A stretch of DNA of 64,000 bases from Larkinella humicola (GTDB taxonomy: Bacteria > Bacteroidota > Bacteroidia > Cytophagales > Spirosomataceae). The notes below the pieces were generated by a model. The model ran no database searches and was not told the DNA's origin. It saw only the letters and a list, made by a program, of their open reading frames with translations. The position numbers were made by a program, and so were the translations under genes. The stretch spans positions 62,001 through 126,000 of the forward strand of contig NZ_VTWS01000005.1 of the NCBI RefSeq assembly GCF_008727875.1, in the 5' to 3' direction. Shown here one piece after another: positions 24,208-34,460 of the stretch; the stretch's first letter is position 1, and each line of letters begins with the position of its first letter.

Positions 24208-25089
24208 TTAAAAAAGACCCCAGATGTTGCGCAGGCTCAGACCGATGATGACGAGTCCGACAATGACCATCAGGATTTTGGGATTTACTTTTCCGCAGAT
24301 AAAAGCTGCAAACGGCGAGGCCAGCACCCCACCCAGCAGCAAACCGGCTGTGATCGGCCAGTTCCCCGTGCCAATCATGAGAATAAAGGTTCCGGCTCCG
24401 GCGGCTGCAATGAAAAACTCGGCCAGGTTGACCGAACCAATCGTGTAGCGCGGATTGCGGCCCTGCCCCAGCAGCGAGGACGTTACGACCGGCCCCCAGC
24501 CCCCTCCGCCAACGGCGTCGATGAAGCCGCCCAGCAATGCCAGCGGACCGACAAACCGGGTTTTCTGTTTCGCCGTCTTCCCGATCAGTGCTTTGCGAAT
24601 GATTACCAACCCCATGACAATCAGGTAGACGGAGATGTATGGTTTGAGAAAGGCTCCGTCGAATGAACTGAGGAGATACGCTCCCGTTACGGCCCCGATA
24701 ATGCCCGGAATGACCAGAATTTTAAAGAGTTTCTTATTGACATTCCCGAATTTCCAGTGCGACAAACCAGATGCCCCGGTCGTAAACACTTCGGCGATGT
24801 GTACACTGGCACTGGCCGCAGCCGGGCTAACACCCAGACTCAGCAGCAGCGAATTTGAACTAATTCCGTAGGCCATTCCCAAAGCACCATCGATGGTTTG
24901 CGCCAGAAAACCCGCCCCGACACACAGCCAGAACGTGGGGGTAACGAGTTCGGTGACGACCGGAGTCAGCGCCGGTCCAAACGCATACCAGACCGCAATT
25001 CCGCCCCCGATGAGCAGCACCAGCGACAAGGTCAAAACCGGGATTGGATTCGTGGCAACGAGCGTACGGGGTTGTTGTTCAGTCATCAT
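24208..25089 (-). CDS. TauE/SafE family sulfite/sulfur-anion exporter
   Basis: 293 residues with about eight hydrophobic helices. TauE/SafE repeat marks are visible: GFLAQTIDGALGMAYGISSNSLLLSLGVSPAAASASVHIAEVF in the first half and GFIDAVGGGGWGPVVTSSLLGQGRNPRYTIGSVNLAEFF in the second. The family exports sulfite, sulfoacetate or related anions. It heads an operon with the third TlpA-like gene. A CTAT-N7-ATAG box lies 31 bp before its start. A sulfatase remnant stands upstream. The N-terminal 22 residues are hydrophilic. The family is clear; the transported anion is inferred. Confidence 0.93.
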   Translation of the reverse strand: MMTEQQPRTLVATNPIPVLTLSLVLLIGGGIAVWYAFGPALTPVVTELVTPTFWLCVGAGFLAQTIDGALGMAYGISSNSLLLSLGVSPAAASASVHIAEVFTTGASGLSHWKFGNVNKKLFKILVIPGIIGAVTGAYLLSSFDGAFLKPYISVYLIVMGLVIIRKALIGKTAKQKTRFVGPLALLGGFIDAVGGGGWGPVVTSSLLGQGRNPRYTIGSVNLAEFFIAAAGAGTFILMIGTGNWPITAGLLLGGVLASPFAAFICGKVNPKILMVIVGLVIIGLSLRNIWGLF

Positions 25090-25119
25090 TTTTTACAGCA
25101 ATTCATTAATACACTTATC

Positions 25120-25134
25120 CTATATATTTTATAG
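25120..25134. promoter_or_regulatory. CTAT-N7-ATAG box upstream of TauE/SafE gene
   Basis: On the minus strand it reads CTATAAAATATATAG, very close to the box at 2434-2448. Unlike that site it lies so near the start codon (31 bp) that the conserved 21-nt promoter spacing would place the transcript start inside the gene. A repressor or roadblock role is as likely as activation. Confidence 0.5.
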
Positions 25135-25144
25135 ACATTTTACT

Positions 25145-25175
25145 AAAAAACAGAGCCAGAGATGCTGCTCTGGCT
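25145..25175 (-). terminator. Rho-independent terminator after the sulfatase remnant
   Basis: AGCCAGAG (25154-25161) pairs with CTCTGGCT (25168-25175), and on the minus strand a CTGTTTTTT tail follows. It separates the sulfatase remnant from the TauE/SafE operon, or could attenuate the latter's leader. Confidence 0.7.
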
Positions 25176-25315
25176 TTGGAGTACAAACGTGGCATATTTT
25201 TCTTAGAGTAAAAAATATTTTACCCTCAATTTTCTGCTGTAGCCAGGAATTTAGATGAATCAAAATACCATTCTTCCCGTCTGCCCGGCCGGTGGGCCGG
25301 AAGTAGCCCGTGGGT

Positions 25316-25690
25316 TTACTCCAGAAATTTCCACTCCGCAACGTGCGGAGGACGGTGTTCTTTTTTGACAATGGCATCAAACTGCGCAAGTGAAGCGGGA
25401 TTCGATACCGCCAGATAGGTGGTTTCCTTCCGGTCTTTTGCCAGATCGTAAAGTTGCCAGCGGGCGTTTGGATTTTTCCTTAGATCCCGCTTCACCGCTT
25501 TCCAATTTCCCATCCGAATCGCCAGTTGCCCGCCTTTTTCGGGATATTCCCAAGAGATGTATTCGTGTTTTTCCTGCCGCTTTTCTTTCCCCAGCAGGGT
25601 GGGTAAATACGAAATTCCGTCACTGGCGACCGGTTTTCCGCCGGCGACATCAACCCCGGAGGGAACGATGGGTATTGTACCTTGCCTCAA
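25316..25690 (-). pseudogene. Sulfatase C-terminal remnant
   Basis: About 110 residues match the C-terminal part of arylsulfatase-type enzymes: DVAGGKPVASDGISYLPTLLGK, EKHEYISWEYPEKGGQLAIRMGNWKAVK and the closing QLYDLAKDRKETTYLA. The catalytic N-terminal domain with the CxPSR formylglycine site is absent, and nothing recognisable precedes about 25660. The start codon is therefore accidental. It is a 5'-truncated relic, next to a sulfur-anion exporter, suggesting loss of a sulfate-ester use gene. A frame from an ancestral fusion is unlikely. Confidence 0.75.
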
Positions 25691-25812
25691 TCACCGCTGG
25701 ACTGCATGATCATTAATGGATGAATGCTGACCGGTTCTTCCTGCAGGTCACAGTTGATCAACCTTCATCTTCAACCCATTTGCTTCGTCGAAATGGTAGA
25801 GCGAGCGAAGTT

Positions 25813-25848
25813 ATAGATTTTAACTATTTAAATATAGAATTTATCGAT
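25813..25848. promoter_or_regulatory. OxyR-like operator upstream of katG
   Basis: The first half-site is ATAG-ATTTTAA-CTAT (25813-25827), an exact match to the E. coli OxyR half-site pattern ATAGnTnnnAnCTAT. After 6 nt (7 expected) comes ATAG-AATTTAT-CGAT (25834-25848), one mismatch in the last block. It lies 89 bp before the katG start and abuts a -33 element. Confidence 0.65.
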
Positions 25849-25879
25849 TGGTATTATTTCTCCCAATAACATAATTTTA
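25847..25879 (+). promoter_or_regulatory. katG promoter
   Basis: ATTG (25847-25850) as -33, a 21-nt spacer, and TAATTTTA (25872-25879) as -7. Spacing and the TAnnTTTA form are the same as at the two TlpA-like promoters (2456-2488 and 20095-20063). The CTAT block of the operator begins 48 bp before the -7, against 46-47 bp at the other two. Confidence 0.6.
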
Positions 25880-25915
25880 TCCCGCTGCACCCAATCCGGT
25901 GCAGGCAGGTATTGA

Positions 25916-28210
<2,295 letters not shown>

Positions 28211-28230
28211 TCAACGTCCTACCGTTTCGA

Positions 28231-28266
28231 AAAAGCCCGTCCCAGTTTACCTGAGACGGGCTTTCT
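28231..28266 (+). terminator. Rho-independent terminator after katG
   Basis: AAAGCCCGTC-CCAG pairs with CTGAGACGGGCTTT and is followed by CTT. It lies 20 bp after the katG stop and can act in both directions, also serving the convergent gene. Confidence 0.85.
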
Positions 28267-28293
28267 TATGACTGGTTTGCTTTTCGCTCGTCC

Positions 28294-29036
28294 TTACCCT
28301 TTCAGAATCGCTTCGATCTGGGCGAGGTGGTTGAGATCGTGTCCTGCATAATACCGGACTATATCCAGAATCGTTTCTTTCCCCCGCTCGGCATGCTGCC
28401 CGTACAGCAGGTGAATCACCAACGTTTCGACGCCACCTACCACTAGCAAAGTGATGCCCAAGGCCGTCACGCCTGACTCCCGGTAAAGGGTATAGGCAGA
28501 CTGATCCGGCTTGACTTCGGGTTTGAGCCAGGGTCCCAGCAAGGCATATCGTAGCACCGCTACTTCGCCTACCAGCCAGCCAAGGGCGGGCAGTTTCCCG
28601 ACCACCTCAGTGAGAGCCTGCTGCAGATTGGCGGTAAAATCAGGTTGATGGGTATTCAGCCGGTGGTAGGCTGTTACGGTTTTTTTCAGATTAATGACCG
28701 CGATGATCATGAGGCCTAGCTCAGCCAGCATCAGCACCCGCTCCGCCAAGTGTACATACTGCCGGTGGGCTGGCGGTAACAACGGGCTAATCCCACGGCG
28801 GCTAAAAAAATGGCAACCAGCGTTAGGGGCGTTACTGACAAGGGACGAACAATGAGCAGGTAGTAAAGAATAGGGATGCCCAGCAGCAGATCTGCCGAGA
28901 TTGCCCAAGCCAACCGGTCGGGTTGAGCCTGGAAGACCGTGGATGTGACGATGCCGTATTCGATCCAACCCAACAGGCCGGTCAGTACCAGAAAGCTGGC
29001 TATCCATCGATAGCGAGTTGTTAACGAAATAGCCAT
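28294..29036 (-). pseudogene. Frameshifted membrane protein of unknown function
   Basis: The N-terminal part (29036 to about 28790) begins MAISLTTRYRW and has three hydrophobic helices. The C-terminal part continues in another frame from about 28795 (LLPPAHRQYVHLAERVL) to 28294, with further helices and a closing YYAGHDLNHLAQIEAILKG. The two parts overlap near 28775-28800 and would join with a single-base change. The C-terminal DLNHLAQIEAIL is reminiscent of DinB-type helices but I do not assign it. Either the gene is broken or the sequence has a one-base error. Confidence 0.6.
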
Positions 29037-29129
29037 GGCACACAGATGAAAATGGAGAGCTAAGGTACAAAAGGCGTGTTACTTTCTTTTAAGCATCCCC
29101 TGGCTTTAATTTGACATTTGAGCAGGCTT

Positions 29130-30272
29130 TCAGCGGTTGGCCGCTACGTACTCCCCGGGCGACTGATCGGTCAGTTTCTTAAACGCCCGATTAAACGTCG
29201 CTTTGGAATTGAAGCCACAATCCAGCGCTACGCCAAGTAAACTCAGGTGCGCATTGGCCGGCAATAAGACCGCTCGTTTAAATTCGTCAATCCGGTAGGC
29301 GTTGATAAAGTCATTGAAATTCTTGCCCCCCTCGCTATTAATCGTCTGCGATAAGATAGTTGCGTTTAACTTCATACGCCGGGCCAGATCAGCCAGCGAT
29401 AATTCGGCGTCCAGATACGGCTTTTCGGTATGCATCAGCGTCAGGAGTCGCTGATAAACTTCCGCTAACTCAGCCGAAACTGGTTTTTGCGGTTCGGCTG
29501 GCACCAGGTCAGGAAGTGCAGGCGCAGACTCCACAAAAGCCAGTGGCCGACTAGGTTGGCGTTGCCCATACCCCGTGATACTAACGTAGTAGATCAAGAC
29601 TACACCAGCCAGGTTGTTCCACCAATCCTGCCAGAAGCTTAGATTTAGCCACAGGTCCAGCACCGTCATGCTAAAATCAATGGTTACCATCAAAGCCAGG
29701 GCTAGCAGGAAATTGCGAAACCAGCGAAAACTAAGGGTGTCCGTATCGGAATACTGGGTTCCAATCCAGGTGCGATAGTGACGATAAAGCTGGAAAGACC
29801 AATACAGGTAAAGCATATGCTGGCCCGTATTGGCTAGAAAAGTCAGATCATCAACGTGGTAGGGATTGTGCACGTCCGCTTCCCAAGCCTTTACGAAATC
29901 AGACCCGCGTCCAAATACGATCAGGTGGTAGAGGGCATCCAGCCCGAAGGGCAGCGCGTGCGGCCAATCACTCCAACGAAGCCGAAACATACCGTCAAAC
30001 TGACTACGCAGATAGAAGTAGTAAAGGGGCGGTAGCAGAAAGCTGAGGGTCCGGGGAAAAAAGTTGAGTTCCTTCCAAAGAATTTCGATGCCCCCAAACC
30101 CCAGCATGTAAATCCAGATATTGAAGCACAAAGCCACGAGAACCCAGCCCAGCAAGTAATCGGACAACCGCTCCGCTCGCCAGCCCCGAATCCACAGCAA
30201 CACCGCGTAAATCCAGCCCTGAATAAAGCCAAACAGCAGGGGCGTTGAATAAGCACTAAAGTAGAAATTCAT
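29130..30272 (-). CDS. Membrane-anchored AraC family transcriptional regulator
   Basis: 380 residues. The first 235 or so hold about six hydrophobic helices (starting LLFGFIQGWIYAVLLWI), then a linker rich in Pro and Ala. The C-terminal 100 residues are an AraC-type double helix-turn-helix with LSLADLARRMKLNATILSQTINSEGGKNFNDFINAYRIDEF and LGVALDCGFNSKATFNRAFKKLTDQSPGEY. This architecture is common in Bacteroidota and suggests direct signalling from a membrane event to DNA. It lies 10 bp beyond a small secreted protein and a TonB receptor, all on the minus strand, so it could control them. Confidence 0.93.
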   Translation of the reverse strand: MNFYFSAYSTPLLFGFIQGWIYAVLLWIRGWRAERLSDYLLGWVLVALCFNIWIYMLGFGGIEILWKELNFFPRTLSFLLPPLYYFYLRSQFDGMFRLRWSDWPHALPFGLDALYHLIVFGRGSDFVKAWEADVHNPYHVDDLTFLANTGQHMLYLYWSFQLYRHYRTWIGTQYSDTDTLSFRWFRNFLLALALMVTIDFSMTVLDLWLNLSFWQDWWNNLAGVVLIYYVSITGYGQRQPSRPLAFVESAPALPDLVPAEPQKPVSAELAEVYQRLLTLMHTEKPYLDAELSLADLARRMKLNATILSQTINSEGGKNFNDFINAYRIDEFKRAVLLPANAHLSLLGVALDCGFNSKATFNRAFKKLTDQSPGEYVAANR

Positions 30273-30281
30273 CCGGTAATC

Positions 30282-30671
30282 CTACATTGATAACTTAAAG
30301 GTACGGCCTTGATCGCGCATCGTTAAAACCGCCAGCAAATAAACGGTTTCTGGGCGGCCCTGCAAGTCAACACGCTGGACGCATTCCACTTTTGTGCCAA
30401 CCGGATACGTAAACGTTTGCGTACTGAACGGCCCAAACCGATACTGATGGATCATGAGAGGATGAATCGGCGGTCCAGGTTTTTGGAAACAAATCATCTG
30501 ATTGATGGAACGCAGACTCGTATTCCGAATGCTGAAGGTAATCCAGGCAGTAGGTACCGATGAAGTGGCTATTCGTTGACCGCTGCAAGGAGTTGCCAAC
30601 CTGAGCAGGACGAGGATCAAAAGGAGCAGTCGATGGAAACGGTTCATGAGTCGGGTCTTTCCGTTGATCAT
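30282..30671 (-). CDS. Small secreted protein of unknown function
   Basis: 129 residues with an N-terminal signal peptide (hydrophobic LLLLILVLLRLA, cleavage near CSGQ). The mature part of about 95 residues is probably beta-rich, with FGPFSTQTFTYPVGTKVECVQRVDLQG. The ATG at 30671 overlaps the stop codon of the upstream TonB receptor by 4 bp (ATGA), indicating translational coupling. An internal ATG at 30647 would also give a good signal peptide. The family is not recognised; a periplasmic accessory to the receptor is a reasonable guess. Confidence 0.7.
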   Translation of the reverse strand: MINGKTRLMNRFHRLLLLILVLLRLATPCSGQRIATSSVPTAWITFSIRNTSLRSINQMICFQKPGPPIHPLMIHQYRFGPFSTQTFTYPVGTKVECVQRVDLQGRPETVYLLAVLTMRDQGRTFKLSM

Positions 30672-33076
30672 AAATTATCTTTTGTTTTGATCCGACCCGC
30701 ATCGACGCCCGTTTGCCGGTCCCGAGCGCCCGCGATCTCACGGCGGCCAAAGCGGTAGGCAAACCGCAAGGCCACCCGGCGACTTTCCCACTTCCGCTCG
30801 ACGCTGAACTGCTGGGAAGCAAAGGCCGCCGACTGACGCCAACGCATCGTGTTCAGCATATCGTCGACGCTCAGGGTGAGCTTACCTCGTTCGCCGAACA
30901 CTTTCGTTTCCAGACTCATATTCAGCGCGCCAAGTCCACCGATGCGATAAATGGTTTGGGTCGTCGGGGCATTCCAGAAGCCCGACACCTGGGCCGTCCA
31001 GCGTTTGGAAAGCGTAAAGGAGTGTTGCATGTAGCCGTCGAACCCGAAGCCCCGTTCGTTGAACGGTTGGTCGGCGGTGAAACGCCCCCGAAAATGATTC
31101 CAGGTGGCACCCATATAGAGATACGTGTTCCACCACTTTGTGATGGTGTAGGGCGTACTTAGCGAAATATTCAGGGCATTGACCCGGCCCACGTTGGCCA
31201 CGGTCTGGTAGGCTGTCAACCCCGTTTGTTGAATCACGTCCGTCGAAAAGTCATTCGTCCTGGTGTAGGTCAGTTTAAGCGTGGTTGCCCATTTGTAGGT
31301 GTAAGCCAGGCTACCATTATGGCTGTAGGCAGGTCGCAGAAACGGATTTCCCCGTTGACTGGTGTACGGATCAAGCTGGTAGATGAACGGGTTTAAATCC
31401 TGGTAGTTCGGTCGGCCAATGCGCCAGCCGTAATTGAGCGCAAACTGACTTTTGCCGGTGGCCTGATACTGAACAAAACCGGTCGGAAACAGATTGAAAT
31501 AAGCCGTATCCGGCCGGTTAATCGTACGCCCTGCCAAATCAACTGACTGACCCCGGATAGTCGATTTTTCGCCACGTAACCCCGCCTGAATCGCCCATTT
31601 TCCCACGGACCGATTTAAGGAAGCATACACTGCGCTGACCATTTCCTGGTATCGAAACCGGTTGGTTCGCGTGACATCGGCTTGCTGCTCAGCACCCGTG
31701 TAAGCCAGCAAATCGTTATCCGTTGCTACGTTCGTATGCTTGAGACCCGCTTCCAGCTTTAGGTGACTCGGTTTCCACTCTTTAACCCCATCCGCTTTTA
31801 GAGCAACGATGTTGATGTCGGTCGTTGGGTCGAACCGGTACTGTCGCGTGAGTAAAGCCTGGCCGTCCTGACCCAAATAGTCACTACGAATCCGGCTGGG
31901 AGACGTGTAGTTGAAACGCGTTACATCCACATCGACCATCACTTCCAGCCCCAACGTATCGGCATATCGATAGTTGAAGGCGGCATTAATGCGGTTATTC
32001 TGATTCGGATTATCCACCCGATTGACAATGCTGGAATCTACCCGGTTTTGCTCCGCGACGACGGCGGTTTTGGTATAGGTTCCAAACCGGTTCGCCGACC
32101 GGTTGCCCGATATAATCAGGCCGATTGTCTCTTTGGAATTGATAAAGTAATCGAATCCTGCTTTGTAGACCACCGCCCGGGTGCCATCCCGGTCATACCC
32201 TCGTTGCAGAAACTGGGCTCCACCCGCCTGTCGATCAAATTGCACGTTGGTTCGTTGATAATTATCGGATCCCGACACGTTCCCGTATACATTTACTTTC
32301 TTAGCCCGGTAATTCAGGTCGAGTGCCAAATTCGAGCGGTAGTGATCGCTTCTGGCGTAGCTACCCGATACATTCCCATTCAAACCCAGGTTTCCGGCTC
32401 GCCGGAATCGGATGTTGATAATGCCCGCTCCACCCTGGGCATCATACCGGGCAGACGGATTAGCAATCAGGTCAATCCGGTCGATGTTGCTGGCTGGCGT
32501 AGCGCGCAGCAGATTCGCCAAATCGGTCGTCGATAAGTTGGTTGGTTTCCCATCGATGAACACATTGACGCCTTGTTTACCGGCCATGCGCAGATTATCA
32601 TTCGGATCAATAACCACGCCGGGGGCTTGCTGCAGGACTTCGTAAACCGTTTTACTCTGAGCGCTGGCATCCGCAGCGACGTTCAGCACGGTTTTATCAA
32701 TCTCCTGGTCGACGTACGATTTACGAGCCCGTACGGTGACGACCGCCAGGGTCTGATCTGCGGGTTGAAAGGTGAGCGGCTCCATCACCACTGTCTCGCC
32801 CGGGCGAACGCCCACAACCCGACTGGTGAGCGTTCTCATAGCAACGAGCGAAAGTTGCAGGCAATACGTGCCGGGGGCCACGTCCGGAAAGTGATACTGC
32901 CCCAGGTCGTTGGTTGCCGTACCTCGAATCAGCGTTGAATCTGTTGCCTTGAGTAGTTTAACGACGGCCAGGGGCGCGGGCTGCCGGTCAGGATCGAGAA
33001 CCGTACCGGTAATCGTTTGGGCGGAGATGGACCGGGCGATGAGGAACAGGAAAGCAATTAGTGTATACCGTGCCAT
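30668..33076 (-). CDS. TonB-dependent receptor, outer membrane beta-barrel family
   Basis: 802 residues: signal peptide (1-19), a carboxypeptidase-like regulatory domain (about 20-105, TITGTVLDPDRQPAPLAVVKLL), a plug (about 120-225, VYEVLQQAPGVVIDPNDNL, VNVFIDGKPTNL, ASNIDRIDLIANPSARYDAQGGAGIINI) and a barrel ending in YRFGRRE followed by a hydrophilic tail. It belongs to the receptors with the outer membrane beta-barrel type 3 region and is not a SusC. Downstream, coupled by ATGA, is a small secreted protein, then an AraC regulator. The substrate is unknown. Confidence 0.93.
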   Translation of the reverse strand: MARYTLIAFLFLIARSISAQTITGTVLDPDRQPAPLAVVKLLKATDSTLIRGTATNDLGQYHFPDVAPGTYCLQLSLVAMRTLTSRVVGVRPGETVVMEPLTFQPADQTLAVVTVRARKSYVDQEIDKTVLNVAADASAQSKTVYEVLQQAPGVVIDPNDNLRMAGKQGVNVFIDGKPTNLSTTDLANLLRATPASNIDRIDLIANPSARYDAQGGAGIINIRFRRAGNLGLNGNVSGSYARSDHYRSNLALDLNYRAKKVNVYGNVSGSDNYQRTNVQFDRQAGGAQFLQRGYDRDGTRAVVYKAGFDYFINSKETIGLIISGNRSANRFGTYTKTAVVAEQNRVDSSIVNRVDNPNQNNRINAAFNYRYADTLGLEVMVDVDVTRFNYTSPSRIRSDYLGQDGQALLTRQYRFDPTTDINIVALKADGVKEWKPSHLKLEAGLKHTNVATDNDLLAYTGAEQQADVTRTNRFRYQEMVSAVYASLNRSVGKWAIQAGLRGEKSTIRGQSVDLAGRTINRPDTAYFNLFPTGFVQYQATGKSQFALNYGWRIGRPNYQDLNPFIYQLDPYTSQRGNPFLRPAYSHNGSLAYTYKWATTLKLTYTRTNDFSTDVIQQTGLTAYQTVANVGRVNALNISLSTPYTITKWWNTYLYMGATWNHFRGRFTADQPFNERGFGFDGYMQHSFTLSKRWTAQVSGFWNAPTTQTIYRIGGLGALNMSLETKVFGERGKLTLSVDDMLNTMRWRQSAAFASQQFSVERKWESRRVALRFAYRFGRREIAGARDRQTGVDAGRIKTKDNL

Positions 33077-33680
33077 TGCGTATTGCGTGTTACGTGATCA
33101 ATGGCTCAAAGGTGTCCTGATACACCCCTCATTTCGACTCACAACGGATTTGAGACGACTCAGATCATAATTTGATACGCCTTTGGGGCGTATTGGTCGG
33201 GCTATCCTTTATCAGGTGACGGATCTGAGCGGCTAATGGCGGTTGCAGAGGCAGGCGACTCTGAAGTGGTAACGAATGAGACTATCGACCATACTGAATG
33301 AAAAACAGCCTTCTGCCCTCATTTTTCGGGTGCCTGTGACTCCTGTTGAGTGGCCTGCGAAAAGCGAACGGCCTGTCGCTTCTTGGCACTCATCTCAAAA
33401 ACGGGTATTAACTTTTTAGACATAACCCGGCTGGGTTCGGAAATTTACCGGCAGAGGCTAACCACATCTTTTTTTGTTCTGCCTGATAGGCTCACAAAAC
33501 CGCTGCTATTTCTAAGGTGACGAGTGTTCAACCATACCATGGTTTACAAGTTATCCGGCTTGAAAAATCGGTCAATGCCCCCTTTGGTTGTCTCTGCTTC
33601 GAATACTGGTTAAGGGATACACTGTATCCCGAAAGAGGCCCACTCAGGAAAATGCGGGGGTTTAGCCTGTTTGACGTTTC
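33077..33680. other. Intergenic stretch without a recognisable gene
   Basis: I see no supported gene in this 604-bp stretch. A small hairpin ATACGCC/GGCGTAT lies at 33175-33193, about 100 bp before the TonB receptor start. A 69-codon plus-strand frame at 33517-33726 shows no family resemblance and overlaps the next gene's end. Confidence 0.5.
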
Positions 33681-34403
33681 TTACATCAAGGTGAATCGAA
33701 TATTCCGGATGGCCACGGGTCCATGATCGCCCTGAAACATCAGAGGACCTAAGAGCCGCTCATCGTTAAATGCCGCTGATCGGGTGGGGCCGGTCACTTC
33801 GACATTCTCGTGGACCACGACGTCATTGAGCACGACTTTAACGAATCGCGCATTCTCGGTTTTTCGGCCATTTTTGTCAAATCGAGGGGCCCGGAATACG
33901 ATCCTGAAATGCTGCCACGCGCCCGGGGCTTTGCTGGCATTCCGAGCAGGAGCCTGGCCTTCAAAGCCTTTTTTAGCAACTCGATTTTCATCCCAGCGTT
34001 GGTAGATTCCCCCGCAATCATAAAAAGCGGGCGTCTCAACGCCCCAGCTATCGTAGATCTGAACTTCGTAACGCCCCTGAAGGTAGACCCCTGAATTCGA
34101 CTTCCGGGCGATGACAAAGTCAAATTCCAGTTCGATATCACCATGCTGCATTTTCGTAAACAAATGCCCGGTATCGGGTTTAACGGGCAAATCGAGAACG
34201 ATTCCTTTTCCCGGTTCAAAGCTATTTTCATCCGAAGACGGACTGAAGTGAACCGCATTGGCCAGCTTCCAGTTGCTCGTTACCGGATTGAATTCGTTCA
34301 GACTATTGAGTGAAATCGAATGGGAAGGGGCTTTTTTTGGGGCTTCGTTTTCCCACGAACCGAAAAAAGCAACGCAACATAGACCGATAAAAGAAAATTT
34401 CAT
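33681..34403 (-). CDS. DUF1080 / 3-keto-disaccharide hydrolase family protein (secreted)
   Basis: About 240 residues from ATG 34403, with a signal peptide (about 1-16, ending FFGSW). A longer TTG start at 34451 is possible but adds a hydrophilic leader before the signal. The concanavalin-like domain has LFTKMQHGDIELEFDFVIARKSNSGVYLQGRYEVQIYDSWG, the central block GGIYQRW, and the closing GPLMFQGDHGPVAIRNIRFTLM. Members act on 3-keto sugars or bind carbohydrates. It lies about 57 bp after the Gfo/Idh oxidoreductase on the same strand, a pairing common in Bacteroidota sugar loci. Its paralogue is at 57219. Confidence 0.9.
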   Translation of the reverse strand: MKFSFIGLCCVAFFGSWENEAPKKAPSHSISLNSLNEFNPVTSNWKLANAVHFSPSSDENSFEPGKGIVLDLPVKPDTGHLFTKMQHGDIELEFDFVIARKSNSGVYLQGRYEVQIYDSWGVETPAFYDCGGIYQRWDENRVAKKGFEGQAPARNASKAPGAWQHFRIVFRAPRFDKNGRKTENARFVKVVLNDVVVHENVEVTGPTRSAAFNDERLLGPLMFQGDHGPVAIRNIRFTLM

Positions 34404-34460
34404 TTTCTGTGGAATCAAAGGGCGGGTTTCGTTTTCGTTCCGCGTTGTCAAGGAAATAGC

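Noticed and set aside
25115-25195. 26-codon minus-strand micro-ORF before TauE/SafE, considered as a third leader peptide
   Set aside because: It contains no cysteine, its sequence is dictated by the terminator hairpin at 25145-25175, and it does not match the RCC micro-ORFs.
33517-33726. 69-codon plus-strand frame
   Set aside because: No recognisable content and it runs into the 3' end of the convergent DUF1080 gene.
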